Made by a program: the position numbers and the translations under genes. Below are positions 1-11,966 of a stretch of 64,000 nucleotides of DNA, piece by piece (positions within the stretch are counted from its first letter, which is position 1; each line of letters opens with the position of its first letter). The stretch comes from Patiria miniata (Eukaryota; Echinodermata; Asteroidea; Valvatida; Asterinidae). Location of the stretch: the NCBI RefSeq assembly GCF_015706575.1, contig NW_024037072.1, positions 4,965,001 through 5,029,000 of the forward strand, written 5' to 3'. The notes under the pieces were generated by a model. That model made no database searches. It was not told the origin of the DNA and saw only the letters and a program-made list of their open reading frames with translations.

Positions 1-505
1 GATAAGCCACCTCTGCCTACCACTTGCCTGCTTTTGTCTGTTGACTGAATTTAACTAGTCACAGAGCTTGCTCATAACATGATCTGACTGTTGATAAGTA
101 ACTAGCCTGTGTATAAGGCATGGCCAGGGAATTAGAATATTGATTTTTTGACTGTCTGTGACTGTTCAGACAGCAGGAGGGTTAAAACTCTCCATCGCTG
201 GCTGACAAATTTGACAAAGCCATCCTAGCAGTCAAGACCAATCAAGTGACTCAAAAACAATTGAGTTCTCCCCCTACATAAACAGGATTGACTGTGACTA
301 TCAATGTAACTTGATACAGCTTCGCCTTGACTGCAGGAGATTGATAAGCCAGCTGTGTCAACCAGTCACCTGCTTTAGTCTGTTGATGGAATTTGACTAA
401 TCACAGTGCCTACAAGAAATATGATCTGACTGTTGGTGACTAGCCTGTGTATAAGTTATGGAAGGGGAAGTGGATTGAATTTCAGACTGTCTGTGACTGA
501 TCAAA
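1..505. repeat. Repeat family with about 340-bp spacing, two copies
   Basis: Copies begin with gataagcc at 1 and 343 and share blocks such as gactagcctgtgtataag and gactgtctgtgactg. A third copy is at 29206-29518. Two of the copies end in gcaggagggTTAA. The first is cut by the window edge. I do not recognise the family. Confidence 0.7.
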
Positions 506-741
506 CATTAGGACAGTTTTAATAATCTAATGATCAATCATTAATCATGTACAATTACAAAACGGCCCAAATATTAACATTCATTCACTCCAACGTAATG
601 CACCATTTAGTGGCTCAATCTTATGGAATCACTGGTGCATGATACTTCATGGGGACATGGATTTTTTCAGTCATCGGGAGCAAAGAGAGGAATAGGTTGC
701 CATATTCCGTTAGAATTGCTTCAACAAGTTCTTGCTTTTAA

Positions 742-1239
742 AGGGAATTATATACAACATTTGCTTTTGCTGTAATTTTCAGAAATGGATGGATTTGGGG
801 GGTTACTATTTTATAGCAAATATTGTTACACTGACTTGTTTGAAGTTTTGTGTTTGTAGATGTGGGAAAAACCAAGAAAAACAATCATGTTCTTGAAGTC
901 TGGTTCCCTGACCCCACTTAAATTGAAATGGAGCTATTTTTAGACGTCGGGGATTTGTAAGGTCAGGGAACTAGTCTAGTTGGCTTGTACCCATTCATAG
1001 GTGTGTAATAGATTGCAAACAAAATTCAGACTAACTAAATATGATAAAATAGGGGCAGTATTTGAAAAAAAGCCAGTTTTTTAACGCTGGAAATTTCAGC
1101 ACACTTAAAAATTTCAGCACACCAGGTGCCAGGATTTTACAGGATGTTTTAGACTGTCATTCACTAACAGTCCAGCAAGGTATTTTATAACAATTGGGTA
1201 GTTTTGTTTTTTGCAAATGTTGTAACTTGTATATTCCCT
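742..1239 (-). mobile_element. TTAA-flanked MITE, family 1, copy A
   Basis: 498 bp between TTAA (738-741) and TTAA (1240-1243). The ends are inverted: AGGGAATTATATACAACATT and the mirror of AGGGAATATAC. Internal blocks (ctggttccctgac, cagcaaaag mirror, caccaggtgcca) match four other copies here. TTAA targets are typical of piggyBac and Kolobok transposons; no transposase is present. It runs opposite to copies B, C and E, and one half of the central palindrome is lost. Confidence 0.85.
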
Positions 1240-2907
1240 TTAAATTCGCTCTGATATTTGTTCTCAGTGGCAACATCAACATAAATTGTTAACTTATTTC
1301 TGACTTTATAATGCGCTGCATAAATGCTGGTTGAGGTTGGACATTTTATGGCAAGCGCCATCAGCGCCCATCTGTGGCAGATACCAGCTCTTTACAAGTT
1401 GTCTTCATTTGTTCATTCATTCAATCAATCAAGGAGTTTTAGTAATACAAGAAATATTTACGAGGTACATGTACATGTACATTGTAGTAACTCCCACGTA
1501 CAGGTGTAAACAGCAAAAAGGCATAAGGGTGACACTATATTTATTGACACTGGCAGATATCCATATCAATATGAATGTAAAATTGATAAGCGGATGTTTA
1601 TTCACAGTGGTAAATGAAGTGAGACCCCACTTGTGTACACGGTACCACACTGAATGGGTCAATTCCAATTGATACAAGAATCAATGGGGACACTGAACAT
1701 CATATCAATTATATTGAAATCACCCATCGCCCAACACCAAGTAATTAAATTGGCCGCCCTGTACACATATCAACTGATGAAGTAAATTGATGTAGGGAGC
1801 CACACGTCTCCGTCAAACTCAAGTAGCGTTTATTACTCGTTGTCAAAACCACGGATGTGCACAGCTTTGATTCTGATTTGAACATTCTGTCAACCAATTA
1901 ATGTCGTTATTAATTTGGAATTACAAAAATAACAGCCCGCTTTTGTCCTCTTTAAGTTTTATACAGGAAATAGAAATCGGAAAAAGCTACAATGTGGTTA
2001 GGGAACAAAGCATTTTGAGTGGTAATTTTAAATTTTGGGTGGATTTGTTATCTTTTCAATCATTATTTTTTTCATTCTGCAATTCATTGTACAATTTATT
2101 AAGGTTCCTTTTTAAAGTAGTGCTGTGCTGAATATTGATATTACGAATATCCGAATAGGATTTTTTTTCCTGATTAAAATATTTGCAAAAATTTGAGCAC
2201 TTTCGAGGAGATGATGAAAAACATCCACGATGTTATTTTTATGGTATCATATAAGTTTTGGAAAAGCCACTTTAGATGCATGATTTGTGAGCTTTAGTGA
2301 GGAATATTAGGCCAAATTTCTTCTCTAATATTTGTCATATAAATCAGCTATTCCTTGAACAAATATGTTGATGCAGGCGCACATTGTACATGATGTTCTT
2401 TATGTTATTTTAACCCTAACCTCACCTAAAGCTACAAAATACAGTAGTAAACTGTAGTATGCAGTACTTCAGCATGTATGTACGTATTGTTTGGTATTTG
2501 GTGCCTGCATACATAATTTGTGTATTTTTCTATAGTACTCAGCTCTTTATCCCTTAGTAATGGCTGGGACGTTATGGTTAATAAGCTCTTCGTAAATTTT
2601 TCACAAGCACAGGAGCAAACAAATCCCTATGGGTGGCCAGTATATAATCTAACACATGTAAAACTTGATCAGCGCATTTCGAATATTCAATCAAGTCCAA
2701 GTTAGAATTTAATCAAATACTAACTTATTAAAAAATGGAGAACCTATTTTAAAGATTTTTTTTGTTTTAACATTTCTATTCTTAATAGTTGGTGAATAGT
2801 GAAGCACATCGGGACATTTGTAAAGTGCTATATAACGACCGCATTATCTTTTTTTTGAGGGGTTATATAATAGATTGCTTCCTCGGAATGGCGGCATACA
2901 CCAAACC

Positions 2908-2908
<1 letters not shown>

Positions 2909-2952
<44 letters not shown>
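2909..2952. repeat. Poly-C tract of 44 bases
   Basis: An unbroken C run. The true length is uncertain, as such runs are often miscounted. Confidence 0.9.
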
Positions 2953-3258
2953 ATTCCAAACTCACTCAGTAACAAATTTGTGCAACTGTAAATCTGTGTT
3001 ACATTACAGAGGCCTGGAGGCCCATCATTCAGGTTTACATATCAACACACAATGCCAAATATTTGTGAGCATTCAATCGCGCCCCGGCAGCCCAGCTGAG
3101 TGATTTAAGAGTGCTACAACACAGCCACAATATTAAAGGTCAACAACAAATGTGAGAAAACAGAGAATGGGGGGGGGGGCCGGGGCAGGCAGCGTGTGAC
3201 AATAGTGAGCAATATTTAGACAGTGATCACTGTTAAATACTGTCAATGTGCAGTGCTG

Positions 3259-3612
3259 CCACTAGCATATTTTTGGAGGATCTGTGACTGTTTGATAACA
3301 ACAAAAATATATCCCTGCAGCCCCAAAATATATCCCTGCAGACACTGGTATATTTTTGTAGGATATGCAACTGTTTGATGACAACAAAATTATATCCTTG
3401 CAGTCCCAAAATATATCCCTGCAGTTGTAAAATACATCCCTGCAGCCGCAAGTATATTTTTGTAGGATCTGTGACTGTTTGATAACAACAAAAATATATC
3501 CCTGCAGTTGCAAAATATATCCCTTCAGCCACTAGTATATTTTTGTAGGATCTGTGACTGTTTGATAACAACAAAAATATATCCCTGCTGTCGCAAAATA
3601 TATCTCTGCAGT
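3259..3612. repeat. Four-unit minisatellite
   Basis: Units start near 3261, 3344, 3448 and 3531 (83, 104, 83, 82 bases). Each has tatatttttgtaggatctgt, gactgtttgataacaac and two or three 18-21-base subunits of the type AAAATATATCCCTGCAG. Repetitive open frames on the minus strand come from this array. Confidence 0.9.
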
Positions 3613-4493
3613 AGCTGGCTGCATTTGACCTGAGCTTGGCAGTCATGGCAAAAAGCTTAACAAAAACTGGAATTTTTTTCAAGGCCTATATAACAATATT
3701 GTGAGATTTAGTAGTGTATCGTATCAAGGGAAGATATTTAAACTTTGCCCAGTTAGTCAACAACGCCAATAGAAACTGCTCTAGGCTAGTGAAACTTACT
3801 GTTGAAGTTGCAAAAGATGCTAGGGAAAAAAAAACTGAATACAAACACTCTCAATGCAAGTGATTCCTTTATGTTTCAACAACTTTTTGGAATTATAATA
3901 TGGGCTGCCAAACTGAGTGTGAAATAATATTCAGTATTTGAAAGCGTGTTGCACTGTTAGGTCTCATGTGCACTGAAAATGAGAAGTGAACTTGCCCCTA
4001 GTTGTGTAAATATTTTGCCAAAGGCTCGCTATTGTATATTGGATTAGGCTCCATTTCAAGTTGATCTCTGTGATAGATGAAAGGTCCGCCGTTGATGGGA
4101 TTCTACTGCCGTTGCGGGCGTGACCTACATAATCCACCTGCTCATATCAGGCAGTCAATATGACAGTCTTGAAATGGAGGTACATGTACGTGTATCACTG
4201 AGCACTGATTTCAAACTAGTTTCTGTCCACAGTATTCGCATTGAACAACCATCCTGCAATGAGACACTTTCAGGGCTCTGTATACAACTGACCTATCGCC
4301 ATTTGCGAGTTAACCACGCCCCTTAGACAACCCTATGGAATTTTGTTTGTCTCAGATTCTGCATCCAATTGTATGTATAATGTTAACTGGACAATGCTTC
4401 ACAAGCTGCGTTGAGGCGATTCTACCGTGATAGGTTAATTATACTCGGTGGACCACTGAATTGAAATTAAGTGCTGGTCTGGTGCCATATGGT

Positions 4494-4677
4494 CAAACTA
4501 TGTCCATCAAAATCCATCACTCACTTTGATTCACATTATGCTTGAGGACTAAATCCGTTGAAATGCTCTGCTGATGCTGGTGGATTTTAATGGACTAGGT
4601 ATACATGGCTTATCTGACAAAGTCCCCAAAACGGGGGGAAAGGGATTTTGATGGAGTTGGTAAGGTACCGGTAAGGG
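4494..4677. mobile_element. Remnant of a CCCTAAC-type element
   Basis: Subterminal-like units (tccatcaaaatccatcac; ggattttgatggagt) and a right end GTAAGGG next to TTAA (4678-4681). A left end could not be set. Confidence 0.35.
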
Positions 4678-5768
4678 TTAAAGGCCGGTTCAAACGTCAT
4701 GCAAACTGGACGGCGGAGCAAATATGACATCAGAAAAACGTTTGTTGCGAAATGCGCTGCAGTTGGAATGTATTCAACTTTTGTGAATTTGCAGCGTGAA
4801 AACTTGCCACAACGTCAAAAATTCATGTTCGCGTTTGCTTTTCTTGTTAAGTATGAACCGGCATTTACTCTTCGTTTCAAAACAAAAAATTGAACGTCAC
4901 ATTCAATTCCCAATTGACAAAAGTGAATATTCATCCTAATTAACTAATGCCCATATTTATTGCAATTTTCATTTCTCAGTTGCCATTTACATGTATACCA
5001 ACGAACTTCAAGTTATTTTGGATAACAACTGTCACGTTAAACTGCATTTTTTTTTGAGGGGGGGGGGGTGACACTGGTCTTGTGGTCTAGTAAAGTTTCT
5101 TAACTGCTAACCCTGTAGTCTATATGTAGTAGATGTTGACCTGATATTTGAGTCCTGTATCTACTCTAGGCATAAATCAATTTTTTTGCATCGTTTTCTT
5201 TCCCAACATTAAAATCTGAAACCAAGAATAATAGGGCCATACCTCTGGCAAAATACACGGTTACCCACTGGCCTCATGTTTGAGACACACCATGAACTGA
5301 TCTTAGCTCCACCACCCTTCACTTCAGTAATTACAGATGAATGACTCATATGCCCCGCCCAGCAGTGACTTGGCTCCACAATAACAGATACACGTATACT
5401 GTAAGTCTATACATTTCAGCCCAAGGTAACACAGCCTTCAACAGTGAGCTCAGGTATTACCGGGATAACTACTGCACATTTGTGGCCTTCAGAACAATCA
5501 TGAATTACAAGAACTTCAGTAAGATGATAACGATTAATAATACTTTCTAAATAAAATATCTTCACAGTGGTTCAATGTGTACGTCTGTTAGCGTGTGCAG
5601 TTTCATGGGGGGAAGGTTGCTGTTCATGGTGGACATGGTGAACACCAATTTTGCCAACAAAATTATCAATTGGAGTCTCTAGTATTAGATCATTCGAACT
5701 TGGACTTGATCGAATATTCAAATACTTGATTGACAGGTGAGATTTGTGTGCTTAACCTTTTGTCTTAA

Positions 5769-6148
5769 AGGGAATATACAACATTTGCAAACATCAAAAA
5801 AAAACATGGGAAAAAAACCTAACTATTTTTCAACTACTGCTCCAAATTTACCATTTTTTCCGTCCAAATTTTGTTTGCTATTGGTTACATGTTCATGAAT
5901 GGGTGCAGGCCAGCTAGGCTGGTTCCCTTACCTTACAATTTTCCGACATCTATAAATTGATCCATTTTATCTTTAGTGGAGTCAGGGAACCAGACTTCTT
6001 AAACAAATTTTGTTTTTCTTGGTTTTTCAAGCATTTTCAAACACAAAACTTCAAACATGTCACTTAAACAATATTTGATCTATTATACTAACCCCTCAAA
6101 TAATTCATTTCTGAAAATTACAGCAAAAGCCAATGATGTACATTCCCT
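5769..6148 (+). mobile_element. TTAA-flanked MITE, family 1, copy B
   Basis: 380 bp between TTAA at 5765-5768 and 6149-6152. It lacks the central palindrome. Its 3' part (gatctattatactaacccc) preserves the uninterrupted target that copy E shows split by another element. Confidence 0.87.
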
Positions 6149-7670
6149 TTAAGCCCTCCATCCCCGATACCTCCCCTTCCCACCCACAATTAAGTGAATA
6201 AAAAAAATTAAAAAAATCACAGTCACTTAGTTTATTGAAAATATCACCCAACCTTTTGAACAAAATAATTGCTTTCACAAAACTTTCCTTTTGAGTTTCA
6301 ATATTTCAAGCAACTCACGCCTACGCCAGCTTCACGAGGAAATCGTCAATGAATCACGAAAGCAAGACTCTTTTTTTGTGCTTCCTGATATCAGAAGCAA
6401 ACAATGATATTAAAAAAAAAAAAAATACAATCAAACAGGAAGAGATTCTACAATGTTTTACGATGTTATACTGAAACTGTACCCGCATCTATCCATCATC
6501 AATGTGTACACTGTACATGGCACACTGCCAGGCTTGTGCCTGCAGTATAATGCAGGCATCATTTAATTGGGAAATAGGTGTCAGCGTAACTGGTCAATAT
6601 TTTAACAAGGCAATCAATATAGGACCAATCCATACTCTAATGTACATTTATAGACTGTGGGCTATGTAAATTACCATTCATTTGTTCAGATGTACTGCAC
6701 TGTATGACAGTGTATACATGTATACTGGCACTCCAAATTAATTTATTTTAGACCTGTGCATGAACAGTACAATGTATGTAGTATTGTACTTGCTCACTCA
6801 ACACACACTGTGTACATGTACATTATTGTAACACAAATGTAAAGTCTGCATATTATAAGAATGTCTACTGTATGGTCCATGGTGTTTTGAATGTACCGAA
6901 GGGGGAGGGCTAAATGACATCCTGGGTACCATTTGCCCTCAAGGGTGAACAAAGCCCATAACCACATCGCAACAGACACCAAATTGATGAATTCTTTTGT
7001 TCAAAAAAGTACCATGCTTCTACTTCTTTTTTAATAAAAGTTGCGTAATCAATTAACGTTACATATGCTCTTCCAAAAATGGATTTTATTCCCCTTAATG
7101 AATTTTGATTTTAACCAATTTAAAAAAAAATTTGTAATGAAAAAAAAAGATTTTTCGTTTAATGTCTCGTTCAAAAGTGACTAACTTGTCTGTTGCTAGG
7201 AATATACCGGTACTAGTATAAATTGAAAAAAAAATCTACAGTCGACTCTCGTTAATTAACACTGTTAACCCTCCTATGGAAACATGCATTGTCAGCCTGG
7301 TTATTACTTGGGACAATATAGGTCAAGACCCCCATTGGTTTGTACATACTAGGCCAGGAGGTGAGGAAGAATATTTTGACCATTGGTGATCTCTTAAGTT
7401 AATACAAATTCTGGTAAATAACAAACATAAAGCCTTGGTCCCAACTGTGTTTTATGTACACAATACGTTCCTCCAAAACACAAAATTCTGATATAAAAAA
7501 CAATTTGACTAGGTCTGGCTGAGTTTGTATTATTGAGAGTCAACTGTATCTTCCGAGGTGAACATCGAAACAGGCACGGGGGAACGCCTCTTCAAGTTGA
7601 TCAATTGGGAATATTGTTTTACGTTTTGACACCCATGTGGCATTTTTATGTGAAAGTCTATAATGCTTAA

Positions 7671-8727
7671 CCCTAACTCCTGGGGCTCTTTTACTAGAAA
7701 GTATCCTGAATCCGCCAAAATCCACCAATTTTGTCATGCAAAAAATGCTGGTATCCTGAATCCATCAGAATCCCCCAGTGTAGATTCTGGAGGTATCCTG
7801 AATCCGCCAGAATCCACCAGCAAAAGTCTTGATGGATTCTGGCGGATTCAGGATACCATGGTGGCATAAAAAAAAATACAGCATGTTTTTCCATAGAGTC
7901 TTCAAAATCCATCACCTAAATTTCTGGTGGATTTTGACGGATTCAGGATACCATGCTCGCATGAAAATTGTGATGTGTGTTGTTGCATAGGATCCATCAA
8001 CATACACCAATGCATGGTGACCCCAGCATGGAGTACCGAAGTGAATACGTCTCGCGCACAAAATTTGTGTGAAAGACATTAGCGCGTGTTTCAGCCCGTA
8101 AACCATAGAATGAAAAGACTAGATCGGCAGCGCGTCCACACGCGCCCATTCACTGTGTGATAAATCTCCGCCATTTTGGTTGTCGCTCGTAGACGTGCAA
8201 CAAATTAACGCAAAGTAATGGAGCTAAATGTATCTTTCCTCCAGCACGTGACCTAGCTCAACGCGCGCGAAGCAAGAAATGCGTACCGAGTATTTACGCG
8301 ATGCGCACACATAATTATTAGCGATTCACATGGTGCTCTTTGCGCGTAAACGGCGCTGCGTTCGTCACGTTTTCGCGCATTATTTGTATCTTTCCTCCAG
8401 CACGTGACCCTCCATGCAAGTCCACCCAGTACATGTGTGTACATGTTTGTACAGTATGTGACAGACATGGCAGGGCTAGTGCCAGCAGTATTTACTTGAC
8501 CACAAACATTGCAAAAGAGTTAAACTGTTGAGATCCTGAATCCATCAAAGTCCCCCAATAGCTCAAAATGGAGGTATCCTGAATCCATCAAAATCCGCCA
8601 GTTCCGCTAGGCTTCGAATCCTGAGTCCATCAAAATCCCCCAGTTTGTTCAATATGGAGGTATCCTGAATCCGCCGAAATCCCCCGAAACAGGGGGGTGG
8701 ATTTTGATGGATTTAGGTACGTTAGGG
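7671..8727. mobile_element. TTAA-flanked element with CCCTAAC/GTTAGGG ends, long copy
   Basis: 1057 bp between TTAA at 7667-7670 and 8728-8731; ends CCCTAACTCC and GTTAGGG. Both subterminal regions carry about ten copies, in both orientations, of a unit like TATCCTGAATCCGCCA. The middle (about 8035-8470) is unusually CpG-rich and repeats an exact 25-base block at 8229-8253 and 8385-8409 that contains CACGTG. Short open frames here arise from the repeat units, not from genes. Confidence 0.75.
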
Positions 8728-8731
8728 TTAA

Positions 8732-9242
8732 AGCTATAGTCCATCATTTGCAGCCATCCGAAAAGTAACTGGCGTAATTATTGTTGAAAAACTAACTTGG
8801 TTGAAAGATAGTAAGGGAACTAAACTCCCTGTGAAATTATTCTTTCTGGGAAGCTGTCATTTCGAAGTAATCAACAAAAGAAGGCCTTTCTAACGGTGCA
8901 TCTTAAGATGCGCCGTAGGAAAATTTAAATTAGTAGTTCATTTTGTTATTCGGCGAAGCCCGCGCAAGCATTGGCACGACGCACACGCGCGCGTGGTTGC
9001 TATAATTCCTCAGATCAGTGCGCGACATCGCGTATAGCTGCAATTCAAAACAATTCAAAACATGATTCAGTAACTTTTGATTTGAAATTGAGATCCTAGA
9101 ATGCTGTTTTTCTCGGAATATACAGCTGAAGCTGAGCTGAAACTTCATCAGGTTAGTTGATCAGTATCCTTCATTAGATTTTGAACACTTTTGTTGCTTC
9201 AAACGAACAAAATGCACAAATTACAAATGATGGACTATATCT
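8732..9242. mobile_element. TTAA-flanked MITE, family 2, copy 1
   Basis: 511 bp, ends AGCTATAGTCCATCATTTG and mirror AGATATAGTCCATCATTTG, between TTAA at 8728-8731 and 9243-9246. The left TTAA is also the right TTAA of the element 7671-8727. The CATCATTTG part of the ends is shared with family 1, so the two families may use the same enzyme. Confidence 0.86.
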
Positions 9243-10230
9243 TTAACATGTTAACATGTGATCGAGCGTTTGGTGCATCTGTGCTTCAGTTACCTTATGT
9301 ACCGAGTACATCTTACTCTGGTCTATTTTTACTGTGTTGTTATTTTTGAACAAAAAAAGAATGATTACGTTAATGTACCCAATGTACATACATAAGTGAT
9401 GTACATCTACATACACATCTGCAGAGTCCATGCCGTAGTCACGCATGAATTCCTCAACAGTTCACAACCAATGAAATTTCGCAATCTAATATCACGGTAC
9501 AACACGTACATTTGTACAAATGCACGATGCATGTGTGCGATCCACAGAGGGGTGAAATTTAGACATTACAAAAATACTCCGACAAAATTGAACGCGTGCA
9601 ATCAATTTTTTGAGCTGTCACACACGGAGTGTCAAGTTACTTTTTCCTTCGCTAACTTAGAATGCACTTTGGTACAAAAGATGACTTTGTACATCCAACG
9701 GATACTGTCAATGGTTGGGCAAAGGATGTGTATTCATAATTTCATCCTCCCTGTATTCACACACTGCATTCATGCGTGGTCATTTTTTTATGCAGTCCTC
9801 ATGCATACATACACAATGTAGGCTGTATCTACTCCATTAGGGTATTAAATTCAGCACATGGCTGGATGGAAATCAAGATTATACCATCTAAATTGTAGAC
9901 AACAAATAAATCAATCTTATATCTGACAATGATGCGGTCCGTATGTGCAGTATGAGGCAATTACATTTTCCTCAGGCCAAACATGCATATTTTCAAGTTG
10001 TCTTTTATGCCAAGATTGAGATGCATATATATGAATTAAGACAGGTAGTGCTCTGTTTTGACACTGAAGGGAAGTGAATAACTCCATTTACATGCCTAAC
10101 TGTCTAGTGGGTCATGACAAGACAAGATCATGATCCAAAATTGCGTAAAGTCCCTGTACCGCCCTGCCTATTCCTGTAGCACCTGAACTGCCAAAGCACC
10201 CAATGGGTTTAATACATTTTACAGGACACC

Positions 10231-10304
10231 AATACAATGTAATACAATGTAATACAAAGAAATACAATGTAATACAATGTAACACAATGTAATACAATGT
10301 AGTA
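10231..10304. repeat. 10-bp tandem repeat AATACAATGT
   Basis: Seven to eight copies with few changes. The flanks (gcacctgaactgcc, agtacaggtgc) resemble those at 15625-15775, where only two or three units (gtaatacaatgtagtacag) are present, so both belong to one repeat family. Confidence 0.85.
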
Positions 10305-11474
10305 CAGGTGCCAATGGATTAAACTCAATTTACACAGTGAAAAAAAAGAAATCATGATTCTTTTGGTACAACAAAGTCAAATTCCTTTTCTCCTTCTTAC
10401 CGGTACATCAGATGCAATAACTAATGACCTCTATATGTTCCCTTTCAACCTTCGGTCAAAATCTTGGACATATACGGTAAATGTAAAAATGTATAATTTT
10501 TATTTGTTGACAAGTTCAGGGATTTTGATTCTAATCTGTAAGTGAAAATATCGGGTATAACTATACATGCACTTAGCCAAAATTGTCATTCAAGATGTCA
10601 GAGTCAGACAACTATTACCCCTGCTCAACGGGCCAATGAAACTAAACGGTGTGCATTCGAATACAAAAACCATCGCTACCCTCACAGGGACCCATCTATC
10701 GCTTTGTCGGTACAATCTCTCATATGTTCAAAGTTGATGTTGAGCTCATAATTTCACATAAGACCTTGAGCCGCTTGAGCGGAGCCCGCACAGTCGCACA
10801 CCAGACCCAACACTATGACACACTGCATATCCGCATTAATTGTTGATGATGGTAATTATACTGATGATAAACGACTACTGAAACAACGAGTGAATTTGTC
10901 ACCAGCATAGTATCGGGACACATTTTCCTTCACTCAAATTTTTTGGTTTTGTTTTCAAGGGGGACAGATCTTCCCCGCAGCAGGCAAAATACCGTTTTAT
11001 TTTCACCAAAGGATTTCCTTGTTGAAAGGGAATTGGAAATCTAAACACAGCTAGGGGTAATTCACCACTCCACGAGCAGGAAACAAAAGGGGAAACTTTT
11101 GAAAGCATTTCGTCATCTCATCTCACCAATCCCGTCATTTCCTTTTCCAGAAACAGCAACACTGGATATGACATTAAGCAGCATATGATTGCAGCAAGCA
11201 CGAAACAGGAAGCTTCAACTATCCACATACACGTTTGTGTGGTTACTTTTTTTTCCTACTACATGTACTTTATAAGGTTTGTTCCACAAGATTGAAGATT
11301 TGTGATATCGTTTAATGCACTCCGCTTTCTCAACAAGAAGATATTACAATGTGAACGTAAAGAGAACATTATGGCAATATTGTAATCAAGTCCTTACACA
11401 AGTCAGCCACTAGTCCTATTAGTCAAGACAGAATCTCTTCAAAATGAACTGCGACAAAAGCAGTCCTTTGTTAA

Positions 11475-11966
11475 GCCCCGTTTACACAGGAGAGCGGTAA
11501 CGGACAGCGGTAACGGAAAGCGGTATGCCGCGCAATATTGTACATTTACACAAGAGCGGAAACCCGTTCGGTATGCAAATAATTATGTTAATGACTTGTA
11601 CAATGTCAATGTATGCCTACATATACATGTACGTATATGTGACGAACCAGCAGCAATAAAAACCTCTTTTTTTTTTACAGCATCTCGTGTCGTATAACTG
11701 AGGATTATAACTTCTGAACCTCAAGTATCAAGCTCTCGGTGCTCTTCATACCCAACGAGAATGCTGATTGGCCAGGATGCGCAGTCTTTGCGCGGTATCT
11801 TTGAAAAATCGTTCAGGTTTTTAAACGAAGCGGTTTATCGCCCTACCGCGTGGTTTGTCTGTCTATGTATGTAACTGTAAACAACCTCATAAAAAAAACA
11901 TGTGTTCTGTATTTCTAACCGCACGGAATTCCGTTAGGCGTTACCGCTCTCCTGTGTAAACGGGGC
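11475..11966. mobile_element. Inverted-repeat DNA element with GCCCCGTTTACAC ends
   Basis: 492 bp; ends GCCCCGTTTACACAGGAGAG and its mirror, with CGGTAACG units repeated just inside the left end and one in the right. No clear target duplication and no transposase. Superfamily not assigned. Confidence 0.65.

Larger units (their letters stand above)
1244..7666. other. No gene seen
   Basis: Apart from the minisatellite, poly-C tract, family 1 copy B and the remnant at 4494, this AT-rich stretch shows only short, non-conserved open frames and TACATGTA runs. It may be intron of the E2 gene or intergenic. Confidence 0.6.

Noticed and set aside
3259-3612. CRISPR-like array
   Set aside because: No constant repeat with unique spacers; unit lengths vary and the genome is eukaryotic.
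3233-3682. 149-codon minus-strand frame with internal protein repeats
   Set aside because: It is the translation of the minisatellite at 3259-3612; the repeats are DNA-level and no domain is present.
9396-9821. 141-codon plus-strand frame
   Set aside because: Composition follows the TACAT-rich DNA and there is no domain.
10854-10885. Hammerhead ribozyme (ctgatga ... gaaac)
   Set aside because: The stretch between the two core motifs cannot form stem II and the closing stems are missing.
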